Shown here: piece after piece, positions 1-11,463 of the stretch | Layout: each line of letters starts with the position of its first letter | Position numbering within the stretch: the first letter of the stretch is position 1 | Origin: Immersiella caudata | Taxonomy: Eukaryota > Ascomycota > Sordariomycetes > Sordariales > Lasiosphaeriaceae | Assembly (NCBI GenBank): GCA_030512335.1 | Contig: JAULSU010000003.1 | Location: 1,984,001-2,048,000, forward strand | DNA: 64,000 nt | Direction: 5' to 3' | Notes under the pieces: model-generated | The model's database searches: none | What the model was told of the DNA's origin: nothing | The model's input: only the letters and a program-made list of their open reading frames with translations | Position numbers and translations under genes: made by a program

Positions 1-1416
1 GCCGGTGGCCGTATGGTTACCGGCTCTCTCGATAGCAACGTCAACCTCCACGACTTTTCAGCCATGACACCCACGACACTGCGAGCTTTCAAAACGGTTG
101 ACCCTTGGGAGACGAAGAAGTCGGCGAAAACCTCCGAGTCGCATCCAATCCAACATCTTGAGTTCAGCCGGATGTCGGGGAGCGTATTCCTCTGCATAAC
201 AGCGCACCCGCAAGCGAAGATTCTCTCCAGAGATGGCGATGTGCTGACGGAGTTTGTCAAGGGCGATATGTATTTGCGCGACATGAACAACACCAAGGGC
301 CATGTCGGGGAGATCGCGAATGGTACATGGCACCCCTCCGACCCGAACCTGTGCGTCACTGCCGGCGCGGACAGTACCTTAAGGATATGGGATATCAATA
401 ACAAGAGGAGTCAAAAGGATGTTATTGTGTTCAAGTCTAAAGCGGCTGGCTCTGCCGGTCGCACCAGGATGACGGCGATCGCATGGGGCGCGCCTGCTCA
501 AGGCGGCAGCTCGGTTCTCGTGGCAGCTGCGTTGGACGGGTCGTTGGTGATGTACAGCGGAAACGGACCGTTCAACCGGCCTGCAGCCGAGATCCGAGAG
601 GCGCACCGAGCGGATACGTGGACTGGCGGCATCGACATTAGCTCCGACGGCAGAATGGTTGTCACGCGCGGCGGTGATGGTCTGATCAAGCTCTGGGACA
701 CACGGAAGTTTAGGGAGCCCCTTATCAAGGTTGAGCACACCTCCACCTCCGACCGATTTCCGATGACAAATATCAGGTACTCGCCCAACTCTTCATCCAT
801 TATCACTGGTTCGGCAGCAGGGGATCTCCATATCCTGAACCCAGGCAACTTGAGGCCCGAACTTGTCACACCAATAACACCCGGAGCCCCAATTGTGGTG
901 GTAGAATGGCATCCCAAGCTCAACCAGATCATCACCTGTTCTGCCAACGCGGAGACCCACATCCTGTACAGCCCAACCATGTCAAGCCGAGGTGCTTTGG
1001 AGGTGATGTCTCGTGCTCCCAAGAAGAGACATGTCGATGACGACCCCAACTTTACAACAGACCAGAGTACAGGAATTTCAGGCGACTCGATCATTACCCC
1101 GGGTGCTATGGCGGGTACCAAGCGCGGTGGTGTGACTGCATCAGGTAAATCAAGGGATCCCAGACGGCCGCAGGTCCAGCAAATCACGCCGTTTATGCGC
1201 AGTCAGCCCGACGAGAAACACGTTGCAGAGAACATTCCACTTAGTCGCATGCTTCACGAGGATCCCAGAGAAGCACTTCTGAAATATGCAGAGGTTGCAA
1301 ACAAGGATCCCAAGTTTACAGCGGCGTGGAAGGCCACCCAGCCAGTGACGCAGTATGCTGAGCTGAGCGATGACGATGCAGATGAGGGTCCGGACAAGAA
1401 AAAGGTAAAAAGATAG
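1..1416 (+). CDS. WDR70: WDR70-like WD40 repeat protein, 5' partial
   Basis: The reading frame is already open at base 1 and ends with TAG at 1414-1416, so the N-terminus lies outside the window; 471 residues are visible. Several WD40 blades can be seen, with WD/GH signatures such as GTWHPSDPNLCVTAGADSTL and GGDGLIKLWDTRKF. The order and wording match the WDR70/Gad-1 family: a KGHVGEIANG block, WHPKLNQI near the end of the propeller, and a C-terminal DPREALLKYAEVANKDPKF block. The tail ends in a basic stretch (KKKVKR) that could be a nuclear signal. In fission yeast and human, WDR70 is a nuclear protein linked to CUL4-DDB1, histone H2B ubiquitination and DNA-end resection. That role is family knowledge. 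No intron is needed in the visible part. Confidence 0.88.
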   Translation, partial: AGGRMVTGSLDSNVNLHDFSAMTPTTLRAFKTVDPWETKKSAKTSESHPIQHLEFSRMSGSVFLCITAHPQAKILSRDGDVLTEFVKGDMYLRDMNNTKGHVGEIANGTWHPSDPNLCVTAGADSTLRIWDINNKRSQKDVIVFKSKAAGSAGRTRMTAIAWGAPAQGGSSVLVAAALDGSLVMYSGNGPFNRPAAEIREAHRADTWTGGIDISSDGRMVVTRGGDGLIKLWDTRKFREPLIKVEHTSTSDRFPMTNIRYSPNSSSIITGSAAGDLHILNPGNLRPELVTPITPGAPIVVVEWHPKLNQIITCSANAETHILYSPTMSSRGALEVMSRAPKKRHVDDDPNFTTDQSTGISGDSIITPGAMAGTKRGGVTASGKSRDPRRPQVQQITPFMRSQPDEKHVAENIPLSRMLHEDPREALLKYAEVANKDPKFTAAWKATQPVTQYAELSDDDADEGPDKKKVKR

Positions 1417-2426
1417 GGAGTTGGAATGATGCGTTTTGGGAGATAGCGCTTTCGTGTTGGTGTTTGGTTCTTCTTGGCGTTCAGCGTAGAATGATAACAT
1501 TTTGTAAGAGATTCGATTGCATTGTGAGTGCGGGAAAACCTTGGCAGGTTTGAAAGAGACCATGAGGCGCAAAAGTGAAGCTAACTTGGGGTAAGAGGTA
1601 GCCTTGTATCTATAAGTGAGCATAAATAAAACCATAGGCTCGACTGAGCGGCCGAGTTTGAGGCTCTGGCTGCCCCTTTTCTGCCTGCAGGGTTAGGGTG
1701 GCCAAATGCAGGATTTCTGATTGCGCCGAGGTTTTGCCGCGAATGTGTTACCTAAGCGTGCTGAAATTTGCGCTCGGGCCTAGCGCAGCATTCAGTCCGG
1801 GCTTACCATCGCCCGCCATTCAATCTTCTCGGCTCTCTGCCTTCACCTCTCCATCATTGCGAAGGGTGACGGCGCGCATCAAAAAAATCACCAATCTTCC
1901 TTTGCGACTCATCGAGGCCATCTCGAAATCGCCGACAAAAAAAGGGACGCGCATTTCCTCGTGCATTCCCACCCCGCAACCACGCTCCACACGCCCCCTT
2001 CGCCTGCCTTTCACTTTTTTCACCACGCCCGTCCACGCTCTCTTGCATTTTCCTTTCTCCCGCCCCCCACAGAGCACGCCTCCATCCAGGCGCGGCTGAA
2101 CCTGCTCGACCGACATCGAGTTTGCGCTCGTTCCACCGACGCGACGACCACCGCGCATCCCCTCGTCGCCATTCCCGCGAACACCGACCGCGTCGCCCCG
2201 AGCGCATTTGCCAACTGCCCCGTCGAATTGTGCGTTCACATTTTTGACGCGACGCCACCTGCAGGTCCTCCCCCGTGTCCTCTCGCGGACGCCGCATCGA
2301 CCGCGAATATACAGGGTTCCACAACTCCCAACCTGCGATCGCCCCATCCCCCGATATGCGCGTACCGTGACGGAGTAGCCAGCAATTGATTCTCCGGTTG
2401 GCATACCCGATATTCTTGTCGCCGCC
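1417..2426. other. Spacer: WDR70 3' region and SNF2-ATPase 5' region
   Basis: About 1 kb between two genes on the same strand. The first 250 bases look like a 3' UTR (AT-richer, many stops). The second half, from about 1830, is pyrimidine-rich and C-rich, as expected of a fungal promoter and 5' UTR. Open frames here on both strands are low-complexity and resemble no protein family I know. Confidence 0.6.
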
Positions 2427-5400
2427 ATGGCTAGTATTCAGATGTCGGCTGTTATGCAGCACCAGCAACATGGCTCCGCCATCCCTGCCAACATGACTTC
2501 GCAACAAGCCAACGAGTTATACATAGTTTGTCTACCTTGCAATCACCCCACCGCGATGCTTTTATCTTCGCGTCGCGTTTAGGTCTTGCTGACACAGTTT
2601 AGAAATACCAGCAACTCAAAAAGGACGGCGTTCCTCATAACCACCCCGAGCTCCTCAAAACTCAAGCAATTCTCCAGAATATTCAGAAGCATAATGAGTA
2701 TCGGAAACAGCAGCAGCAGCAACTACAGCTGCAGATGCAACAGCAGCAGCAGCAACAGCAGCAGGCTCAACAACAGATGCAAAATGGCACTAACGGCGTC
2801 GTCAATGGGACACAGCCTAACCGACCGCCTCAACCACAGGGAACTCCACAGATAAGTCAGCCGCCTGCTTCAGGCGCTCTCGGTGCCTCAGCTCTCCCTG
2901 CTGCATCTAATGCTCCTGCCGCTGGCGCGCCTAGCGCACCGTCGTCACAAGGTCACGGCTTCACACCAGCCCAACTCTCGCTGCTTAGGACGCAGATTCA
3001 GGTCTTCAAACTGCTGGGGAAGAACGCTGGTGTTCCTTTCCAGCTACAGAAGGCCATCTTTGATCAACGGTCGAAGAGGCAAGCCAGTGTAGCTGAGCAA
3101 GCCGCGCAGGCGTCTGCCGCTGCCGCTGCATCTGCAGGAGCTGCTAAGGACGACTCGAAGCCGACAGGAAGCGGGGCTCCTGATGCCCCGACCGACAATG
3201 CCTCAGCGGCGAAGCCGCGTTCGTTCAAGACAGTCAAGTCACCATATGATAGTGGTCTCGTGCGGAAGTCGATTAGCTACATCGAGCACGGGAAGCGACG
3301 AAACCGCCTGATAATACCTGGCATATTCCCAACCGGAATCGATTTTGAGCAACTACGAACCGACCGCGAGAAGATTGTCTTCAATCGAATGAGCGCGCGA
3401 TATTCCGAGCTCAAGACCTTGCCAGCCAACTTTGCCCACTGGGATACAGCCAAGGATACTGCGGAGCTTGATGACACGGCCAAGTTGAAGGCCATCATTG
3501 AGATGAAGTCACTAGCGCTCTATTCCAAACAGCGGGCGTTGCGAGAAAAGATTGGTCGGCAGATGCTGCACTACGATAACCTGGCCATGACAACGAATCG
3601 CGCACAGTACCGCCGGATGAAGAAGCAAAATGTCAGGGAAGCCCGCATCACTGAGAAGCTCGAGAAGCAACAACGGGATGCACGCGAGCATCGGGAGAGG
3701 AAGAAGCACGTCGATTTTTTGCAGGCGGTTTACAATCATCGGGGCGAGATGCATAATAACGGGCAATCAGAGCGGAACAAGATGCAAAAGCTTGGTCGTC
3801 TTATGTATTCTCACCACTTCAACATCGAGAAAGAAGAGCAAAAGCGCGTGGAGAGGACCGCCAAGCAGCGTCTCCAGGCTTTGAAAGCCAACGATGAAGA
3901 GGCTTATCTCAAGCTCCTCGACCAGGCCAAGGATACCCGTATCACTCATCTTCTGCGCCAAACCGATGGCTTCTTGCAGCAGCTCGCCTCCTCGGTGCGT
4001 GCTCAGCAAAGACAAACTGCAGAGCGGTACGGCGACGACGACTTGCCAGAGGAGGAGGAGAGCGAGATCGACGAGGACACTGGAGAGAGCACCAAGAAGA
4101 TCGACTACTATGCGGTGGCGCATCGCATCAAGGAAGAGGTTACCGCACAGGCCGACATTCTAGTCGGTGGTTCACTCAAGGAATACCAGATCAAGGGTTT
4201 GCAGTGGATGGTTTCGCTGTACAACAACAACCTCAACGGTATTCTCGCCGACGAGATGGGTCTCGGAAAAACCATTCAGACCATCAGCTTGGTCACCTAT
4301 CTCATCGAAAAGAAGCTGCAGAACGGTCCTTATTTGGTCATTGTCCCTCTCAGCACATTGACCAATTGGAATCTCGAGTTTGACAAATGGGCACCTTCAG
4401 TTGCCAAGGTCGTCTACAAGGGTCCCCCCAACGCAAGGAAGCTGCAACAAGAGAAGATTCGCCAAGGCAAGTTCCAGGTCCTGCTCACCACTTACGAGTA
4501 CATCATCAAGGACCGACCTTTGCTCAGCAAGATCAAGTGGTTCCACATGATTATCGATGAAGGCCATCGCATGAAGAACTCGAATTCTAAGCTCAGCGCC
4601 ACAATTCAGCAATACTACAGCACTCGGTACCGACTTATTCTCACCGGTACCCCTCTACAGAACAACTTGGCTGAGCTGTGGGCCATGCTCAACTTCGTTC
4701 TGCCTAATATTTTCAAGTCGGCAAAGACCTTCGATGAGTGGTTCAGCGCGCCGTTCGCCAATACCGGCGGCCAAGACAAGATGGAACTCACCGAAGAAGA
4801 ACAAATTCTCGTCATTCGGCGTTTGCACAAGGTCCTGCGACCATTCTTGCTGCGCCGTCTCAAGAAGGATGTCGAGAAAGACTTGCCAGACAAGACCGAG
4901 AAGGTCATCAAGTGCAAATTCTCCGCACTACAATCCCGGCTGTACAAGCAAATGGTCACGCATCAAAAGATCCTGGTCAGTGACGGTAAGGGTGGTAAGG
5001 CGGGTGCTCGTGGTCTGAGCAACATGATCATGCAGCTCCGGAAGCTCTGCAACCACCCGTTCGTCTTCGACGAGGTCGAGAACCAGATGAACCCTCTCAA
5101 CACCAGCAACGATCTCTTGTGGAGAACGGCTGGCAAGTTTGAGCTTTTGGACAGAATCCTCCCCAAGTACAAGGCAACGGGACATCGTGTCTTGATGTTT
5201 TTCCAGATGACTGCAATCATGGATATCATGGAGGACTTCCTCCGCTTCAGGGGCTTCCAATACCTTCGCTTGGATGGTACTACCAAGTCAGAAGACCGTT
5301 CCGACCTTCTCCGGGATTTCAACCGACCAGATTCACCCTACTTCATGTTCCTCCTGTCCACCCGTGCTGGTGGTCTGGGCCTCAACCTGCAAACCGCCGA

Positions 5401-6954
5401 TACCGTCATCATTTACGACTCGGATTGGAACCCTCATCAGGATTTGCAGGCCCAGGATCGTGCGCATCGTATCGGCCAGAAGAATGAGGTGCGAATTCTT
5501 CGGTTGATCAGCTCTGCGTCAGTTGAAGAGAAGATTCTTGAGCGCGCCAGGTTCAAGCTTGACATGGATGGCAAGGTCATCCAGGCTGGTCGTTTTGATA
5601 ACAAGTCTTCCGAGACGGATCGAGACGCCATGCTTCGAACGCTGCTAGAAACCGCCGACATGGCGGAATCGGGTGAGCAAGAAGAGATGGACGACGAGGA
5701 GTTGAACATGCTTCTTGCCCGCAGCGAAGATGAGCTCAGCGTGTTTCAGAAGATTGACGATGAGCGATCGATCGATCCGCTCTATGGCACCGCTCCAGGC
5801 TGCAAGGGCTTCCCACGCCTGATGACGGAAGATGAACTGCCCGAACTCTACCTGTCCGAAGGCAACCCTGTAGAGGAAGAGAACGAAGTCATTCTCGGCC
5901 GTGGTGCTCGTGAGCGCACCAAGGTTAAGTATGACGACGGACTTACAGAAGAGCAGTGGTTGATGGCAGTAGATGACGACGAGGACACGCCCGAGGCAGC
6001 TGCCGCGCGGAAGGCTGCCCGTAAGGATAGGCGGGAGCAAAACAGGATGAGGAAGCTGGTTCCCGGGAACGCCTCTTTGGAGAACTCACCGATCCCCAGC
6101 CGCGCCAGTACCGAGGAAGTGGAGACGCCAGTGAAGAAGCGCGGCCGGAAGCCTGGAAGCAAGAATGCCGAGAAGCGTAAGGCTGAAGATGGCGATGACG
6201 AGCCACCAGCAAAGAAGCAGCGCCGTGGGCCCCAAGGACGCCCGTCCAAGGGCGCAGCTGCGGCAAATGGTGACAGCCGCATACCTGCCGACACTCGCGA
6301 GAAGCTGCAGAGAAGCCTTCGGAGGATATATGACGGTCTGATGAACCTTGAGGTAGACGACGATAATCCCGAGGAGAATCCCGACGATAAGGACGACGAC
6401 GATGGCCCGCCGAAGCGCCTCATCATTGGACCCTTCGTCAAGCTCCCGCCGAAACGCGATTGGGCCGACTACTACATTGTCATCACCAGCCCTATCTGCA
6501 TGAATGACATTCTGAAAAAGATCAAAAAGGAGGAGTACCACAGCCTCGCGGACATGCGGCGTGACCTCGACCTCATGGTCAAGAATTGCAGAACTTTCAA
6601 CGAGGAGACCAGTGGGATCTGCCAAGACGCGAACTTGATAGAGGTATGTTCCGCGTCGCCTGTGTGAAAGTACAATGTATGCTAATCCATTCGCAGTCAT
6701 TCTTCAGATCCCAGCTTGAGAAGGAGCTCTCAGATCACCCTGAGCTTCGCAATCTCGAGGAACCGTTTTCAGGCTCGGTCAAGGACACGTCAGTTGCACC
6801 GTCCACCGCTACAGAGACGCCGCAACCGACGCCCAGCGCGCCTCCAACGAGGATTAAGTTGGTGTCAAACTCGTCGGCTTCCAACACACACTCCAACGGT
6901 GCGGGTAGCCAGATCAACGGAGGCGGAAGTGGCATTCAAAGTGATGAGGACTAG
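2427..6954 (+). CDS. STH1/SNF2: SWI/SNF or RSC complex catalytic ATPase (Sth1/Snf2 family)
   Basis: Three exons: 2427-2525, 2603-6643 and 6697-6954, both introns phase 0, giving about 1465 residues. The start ATG sits in a near-perfect context (GCCGCCATGG). A glutamine-rich tract follows at about residues 70-90. Next come a QLQ motif (about 153-175), an HSA region with a long charged coiled coil (about 330-430), and the SNF2 ATPase. The ATPase has DEMGLGKT as Walker A near 583-590 and DEGH near 685. The helicase C domain has QAQDRAHRIGQ, followed by a SnAC-like acidic region. AT-hook-like RGRKPGSK and RGPQGRPSKG precede a C-terminal bromodomain that the second intron splits. The protein remodels nucleosomes in the nucleus. 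The order QLQ-HSA-ATPase-SnAC-bromodomain fits both Snf2 and Sth1 orthologues, and I cannot tell which without a tree. Confidence 0.93.
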
Positions 6955-7626
6955 AGATCACATCACGCTGCCACGAGGAACAAAAGGACGGCAGTTGCGC
7001 GGAGGTAATCGCGACTGCATTACAATACCGCCCGTTTTATGGGGTGGAACAGACGGGTCGGCGTTTTGTTTTACTAGGTATTATCTTGGTGTTCAAGGGT
7101 GGGTGTCCATGGCGATGGGTCGATTGACTAGGCGGTGGTGGCGGAAGGGAACGCCTGAACTGCCTCGTTTTTATTATTATTCTAGGCCCGCTGGCGCGCT
7201 AGGGTTGCGTTCTGCTAAGCTAGTTGATGTGTTATGTGAGAGTACGAATATGGGCCATGGTAGTTAGGGCTGCGTTTCGGTTTGGCTTCCGTTTCCGTTA
7301 TTTCCAGTGATGCTTTGGTATGGATTGGAGCAGTGTCTTCGTGAGGCATCAACTTTCTAAGCTGAGGAAGGAAAAGGCACAAAAACAGTAGCTCCATTGA
7401 GGGGCAGCGACGGCAATCAGAGGTCGTCTAGAGTAAAGTGTGCCGATGTATACCTACACAATAGACTCAAGTGAACTCGCTGATATTGCTTTGTTCTGAA
7501 TATAGTTCCCAGAATGGCGGCGACCAAAAACGCATGTTGTTGTCCTCAAGTTTGCCCCTCTCATCGAGGATGACTTGAGTATTGAGGACAACCTAGGAGC
7601 AAAAAAGAGCAATAACACAAAACTCA
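6955..7626. other. Spacer: 3' region of the SNF2 ATPase gene, then tRNA downstream flank
   Basis: No coding potential seen. The first 300 bases are a GT-rich 3' UTR-like stretch. The last bases hold A-runs that read as Pol III terminators for the minus-strand tRNA: AAAA at 7619-7622 and A6 at 7601-7606. Confidence 0.6.
7601..7622 (-). terminator. Pol III termination T-runs after tRNA-Thr
   Basis: On the minus strand TTTT (7622-7619) lies four bases past the tRNA 3' end, with a back-up TTTTTT at 7606-7601. Oligo-T runs on the non-template strand are the standard Pol III stop. Confidence 0.7.
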
Positions 7627-7715
7627 TGCCTGATACAGGAATCGAACCTGTGATCTTTGCATGTCGTCGAGGAGATGATACAAGTGCAACGCATTAGCCA
7701 CTATGCTAATCAGGC
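7627..7715 (-). tRNA. trnT-UGU: tRNA-Thr (anticodon TGT) with a 16-nt intron
   Basis: Read on the minus strand, the acceptor stem GCCTGAT pairs with ATCAGGC and is followed by discriminator A. The D arm is GCAT/ATGC. The anticodon stem TTGCA/TGCAA closes a CTTGTAA loop with anticodon TGT. The T arm ACAGG/CCTGT carries loop TTCGATT. A 16-nt intron (plus-strand 7663-7678) sits one base 3' of the anticodon, the canonical place for nuclear tRNA introns. Pol III T-runs follow at 7622-7619 and 7606-7601. All stems pair fully, so the gene looks functional. Confidence 0.95.
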
Positions 7716-7876
7716 GTGTTGAATGGCTGAAATTTTTGAAAACAGCACATATGACGTTGCCAGCAATGCCCCACCTAAGACAACTTCGACGCGTTGTCAT
7801 CTAACCTGCTCATCAATTTTCAAGTTGAACGTTTCAACACCACTCAGTCCATTACAAGGCAAATAAACAACACAAA

Positions 7877-8573
7877 ATGCCTCCCGCGCTCGAAGTCACC
7901 CTAATTCTAGCCGCCACTCGCGAGATGGGCATCGGCCTCAACGGCACCCTCCCCTGGACCGGCCTCAAGCGCGAAATGGCCTACTTCGCGCGTGTCACCA
8001 AACGAATCCCTCCCTCTCTGGTGGCTACCTTCCCTCCTCTGTTTAACAATCCCCAAAACGCAAGACTGATATGTTCCCCAGCCACCCACCTCCCTAAATG
8101 CCGTCATCATGGGCCGCAAAACATGGGACTCCATCCCGCCTCGCTTTCGCCCCCTCAGGGGGCGTCTCAACGTGGTCATCAGCAGGAGCGTGACGTCCCC
8201 TCCTGTGTTTCCGGGAGATGCAAATGCGGAGCCGGTGATGGCAAGCTCGTTGGAGCAGGCGTTGACGTTTTTGAGGGAGCAGCAGCAGCAGAGGGAAGAG
8301 CAGAAGGTGGGGAGGGTGTTTGTGATTGGGGGGGCGCAGATATATGGGGCTGCGTTGGGGTTGAGGGAGACGAGGAGGGTGTTGTTGACGAGGGTGTTGA
8401 GTGATTTTGAGTGTGATACTTTTTTCCCGCTAGGGTTGGGAGGAGGGGTGGAGGGGTGGAAGATGGCTAGGCGAGAGGAGTTTGGGGATTGGGTTGGGGA
8501 GGGGATGGAAGGGGGGGAGCAGGAGGAGGGGGGGACGAGATACGAGTTTGAGATGTGGGAGAGGGTGGATTGA
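7877..8573 (+). CDS. DFR1: Dihydrofolate reductase
   Basis: Two exons, 7877-8020 and 8082-8573 (phase 0), give about 211 residues. The enzyme reduces dihydrofolate to tetrahydrofolate with NADPH for thymidylate and purine synthesis. Family marks are the N-terminal strand VTLILAATREMGIGLNG, LPW at 25-27, the folate-binding acid E33 in the LKREMAYF helix, MGRKTWDSIPP, the NADPH loop VFVIGGAQIY, and the C-terminal YEFEMWER. The donor at 8021 (GTGGCT) is weak, but it is the in-phase choice, and the branch-like ACTGAT and CAG acceptor at 8079-8081 restore SLNAVIMGRK. Exon 2 has an odd G-rich third-codon pattern and a run of glutamines (about 105-110). The gene is convergent with CBP3, with under 200 bases between the stops. 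Confidence 0.92.
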
Positions 8574-8770
8574 GAAGTAGAAATTGGTGGCTAAATACTA
8601 AACTTGATCAGCTGACCAGTATTCACCAACTTCTAATGGTGATGAGTGTCGTTCCCTTGCGCCCGAGTAGTGCTTTTGACCTAGCCCCTTTCGACGCTCG
8701 CATGTTACATAGTGTACATTGTGGTGGTACAATCTTCGGCTTGACCTTGGCGACATCAATCCATCCGCCC

Positions 8771-9791
8771 CTATGCCATGTCCAAAATGTCCTGATACAT
8801 AACCGTCTCCCCCGACCTCTCCGCGACACCGATCCTCTCCAACGCTGCCACAAACTGGTCATCGTCCATATTATCCTGCAAAGCCAACGCCTTCCTTATG
8901 AAATTCACAATCCCCGCCACCATCGTGACGTCCACATTCTCTCTCCCCTTATACAAATTCCTCCACACGGCCGAAGCCAGCACGGCGTCCCCCTTGGCTA
9001 CACCTTCGTCGTAAGCCATGATCAACCCCCGCCACTGCACAAACAGATCCTTCAGATACCGCTGCCTCATCATCCCCGATGTGATCTCGTGCTCTACCCC
9101 CATGCGTGCCTCGGCCTTGTGAAAGAAGTGATCCGCCAACTGCGCCTCCCATGACTTGAACACCTCGGGATCGCACCCTCGCAGGCGCGCAACGACAAGG
9201 TACAGATGGAGCATGGATACCTGCGCCCAGGCAGAGAACGTGGGTTGGAGGCCGAACTCTACAACACCACAGCATTAGTGCTCCCTTCCGAAACAAAAAA
9301 GAAGGTAAGAAGGAAGGAAACCTACTCTCAAACCATATCCCCTCGCCCTCCCCAAGCTGCTCTCCCTCTTCCGTCTCGGGAACCGTCCCCGCCTTGCGCA
9401 GCACGGGATCAATACGATACGCCGCCTGTTTGCATAGCACCTCGACAAGTCTTTCCGTGGCGCCGTATACAGCATACTGCTGGCCCGTCCCTGACCTTCC
9501 CATTCCCTCCAGGTTCTTGCGCAGCATGGCTTGCATGGCACTCGTGGTCATGCCGTCTCTTGCTTTGGAGGAGGGTGCTGGTGCTGGTTTCTTAGGCGAA
9601 GAGAATTTGGCGGCAGGTTCTGCTGTTTTTGCATCTTGGGCGTGGCGCGCAGGTGAGGGGTGGTAGTATCTGTGGACGCCGAGGGGGGACGAGAATTGAC
9701 TAGAGGTGCGGGACGGTCGGAGTTGTCGCAGCGAGGCTGGCGAACGCTGGGACAGGAGGCTGGCGGTTGCGCCGCAGCTTCGGCACGCCAT
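8771..9791 (-). CDS. CBP3: CBP3, ubiquinol-cytochrome c reductase chaperone
   Basis: Two exons on the minus strand, 9791-9326 and 9258-8771 (phase 1; donor GTAGGT, acceptor TAG), give 317 residues. CBP3 (UQCC1 in animals) with CBP6 binds newly made cytochrome b and promotes its translation and assembly into complex III. The first 60 residues are rich in R, S and A with few acids, as in a mitochondrial presequence. The chaperone domain covers the second half: FGLQPTFSAWAQVSMLHLYL, a YLKDLFVQWRGLIMAYDEG block and AVWRNLYKGRENVD, all typical of the family. The intron falls just before the conserved FGLQPTF segment, and splicing restores it exactly. It lies in tandem with, and 272 bases downstream of, another mitochondrial gene (CEM1). 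Confidence 0.9.
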
Positions 9792-10062
9792 TGTGTTGGT
9801 TTGGAGGGAGCTGAGGTGGCAGCGCCTTTGGTGTTGGAGCTAGAGCTGGAGCTGAGCGGGTGAGACGGGAGCTTCACGTCATGGGGCTCGAGAAGCGAAA
9901 ATTACGTGCAGCGTTTCGAGAAAGAGGGTTAGGGTTGAAAATATCTTCCTTGCCTCCCATGGCAAAGGGTTGACAACTGCTTCTAAACCTGAACTGCTTG
10001 TGTTGTACAACACCTTAATCTACTAATACAACTGTCCAGTTAATCGTACACTGTATACAAGT

Positions 10063-11463
10063 CTAATCCATCGCACTGAACACCAGCGAAGCATTTGTGC
10101 CACCGAATCCAAAGCTGTTGGACAAGGCAACCTTCACCTTCTTCTCCTGTGCTTGAAGCGGTACAAAGTTAAAGCCCACACCCACATTCGGGTTGTGCAG
10201 GTTCAACGTAGGCGGCACAACTCCCTAGACAATAAATTAGACATCATCCACACAAACATCCGCCCGACCGCGCAGATACATACCTCAGAGATGGCCATCA
10301 CAGAGAACAGCGCCTCAACAGCACCAGCAGCCCCCAGTAAATGCCCAATAGCACCCTTAGTGCTGCTCACCGTGACCTTGGCCTCATCATCCACCCCCTC
10401 TTCCCCCATCATCATCGTTCTTATAGCTGCCGCCTCGGCCACATCCCCAACCTGCGTGCCCGTAGCATGCGCATTAATATAATCCACCTCCCCCGGTCTC
10501 ACCCCCGCATTCTTCAACGCCCTCTTCATGCTCAACAACGCCCCGTACCCATCCTCCCTCGGAGCCGTCATATGGTGAGCATCTCCACTACACCCATACC
10601 CCTTCAGCTCCGCCAGGATCCTCGCCCCTCTCTTCTTCGCATGCTCCAACTCCTCCAGCACCATGACCGCTGCTCCCTCTGACACCACGAACCCCGACCG
10701 CGCCTCATCAAACGGCCGGCACCTCTCCCTCGCCTCCAGATGATGCGCATTCGCCAACGACCTCGCCCTCCCAAACCCCGCAAACGTCAACGGGTGAATA
10801 CAGCTCTCCGCACCGCCCGCAACCATCACCTCCGCATCCCCAAACGCGATAAACCGCGACGCATCCCCTACGGAATGCGCACCCGTTGTGCAGGCCGTCG
10901 TGGCCGCGTGGTTGGGACCTCGGAAGCCATACCGCATGGCGATGTGGCCCGCGGCGAGATTGATGAGAATTTTGGGAACGAACAAGGGTGATACCTTTCT
11001 GTAGCCCTACCGCGTTTTTACACGACTTAGCACGTACATCTTTCTGCATCGTTCGGGGTCAACTGGACCCTACATCTTGCTCGTACGCCACGCTGGTGGC
11101 GTAGAAGTCATCCAGGTTGCCGATTCCGCTTCCCATGCAGACACCCGTTGCTTCGAGATCTGCTGGGCTCGTGGGCTGCCATCCTGCATCTCGCAGCGCC
11201 ATTTCTGTGGCGGCGATGGCGTATTGAGTGAAGAGAGACATGCGTCGCTGGTCTGATGGCTCGACCCAGGAGGAGGGGTTCCATTCTGAAGAGGGGACGA
11301 GGCCTGTGATGGGACTAGGAAGAGCTCGCCACTTGGATTGTGGTGAGAGGTGAGAGGCATCAACGATGCCGGAGGCGCCAGCGATGAGACGGGTCCACGT
11401 TGGGTGAACGCCGACGCCGAGGGGGGTGATGGCGCCGAGGCCCGTTACGACTACTCGTCGCAT
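10063..11463 (-). CDS. CEM1: Mitochondrial beta-ketoacyl-ACP synthase (type II FAS)
   Basis: Three exons on the minus strand, 11463-11069, 10998-10284 and 10224-10063, give about 423 residues. It condenses malonyl-ACP with acyl-ACP in mitochondrial fatty acid synthesis, which supplies the octanoyl chain for lipoate. The fold starts at [13 protein letters not shown]. The catalytic triad is visible: C168 in [10 protein letters not shown]309 in NAHATGT and H351 in [15 protein letters not shown], with K346. The C-terminus has [14 protein letters not shown]. Intron 2 is certain (GTATGT donor). Intron 1 is less sure: I used donor GTCCAG at 11068, which gives [11 protein letters not shown]; a GTAGGG donor five bases upstream would break the frame. 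No clear presequence precedes the first strand, as in yeast CEM1. PDX1 in this window carries a lipoyl domain that depends on this pathway. Confidence 0.9.

Noticed and set aside
5848..6441. Long minus-strand frame (197 codons) inside the SNF2-ATPase gene
   Set aside because: It is the antisense of the Lys/Glu/Asp-rich C-terminal region; its Ser/Arg/Pro-rich composition is what such an antisense gives, and the sense frame is clearly the real gene.
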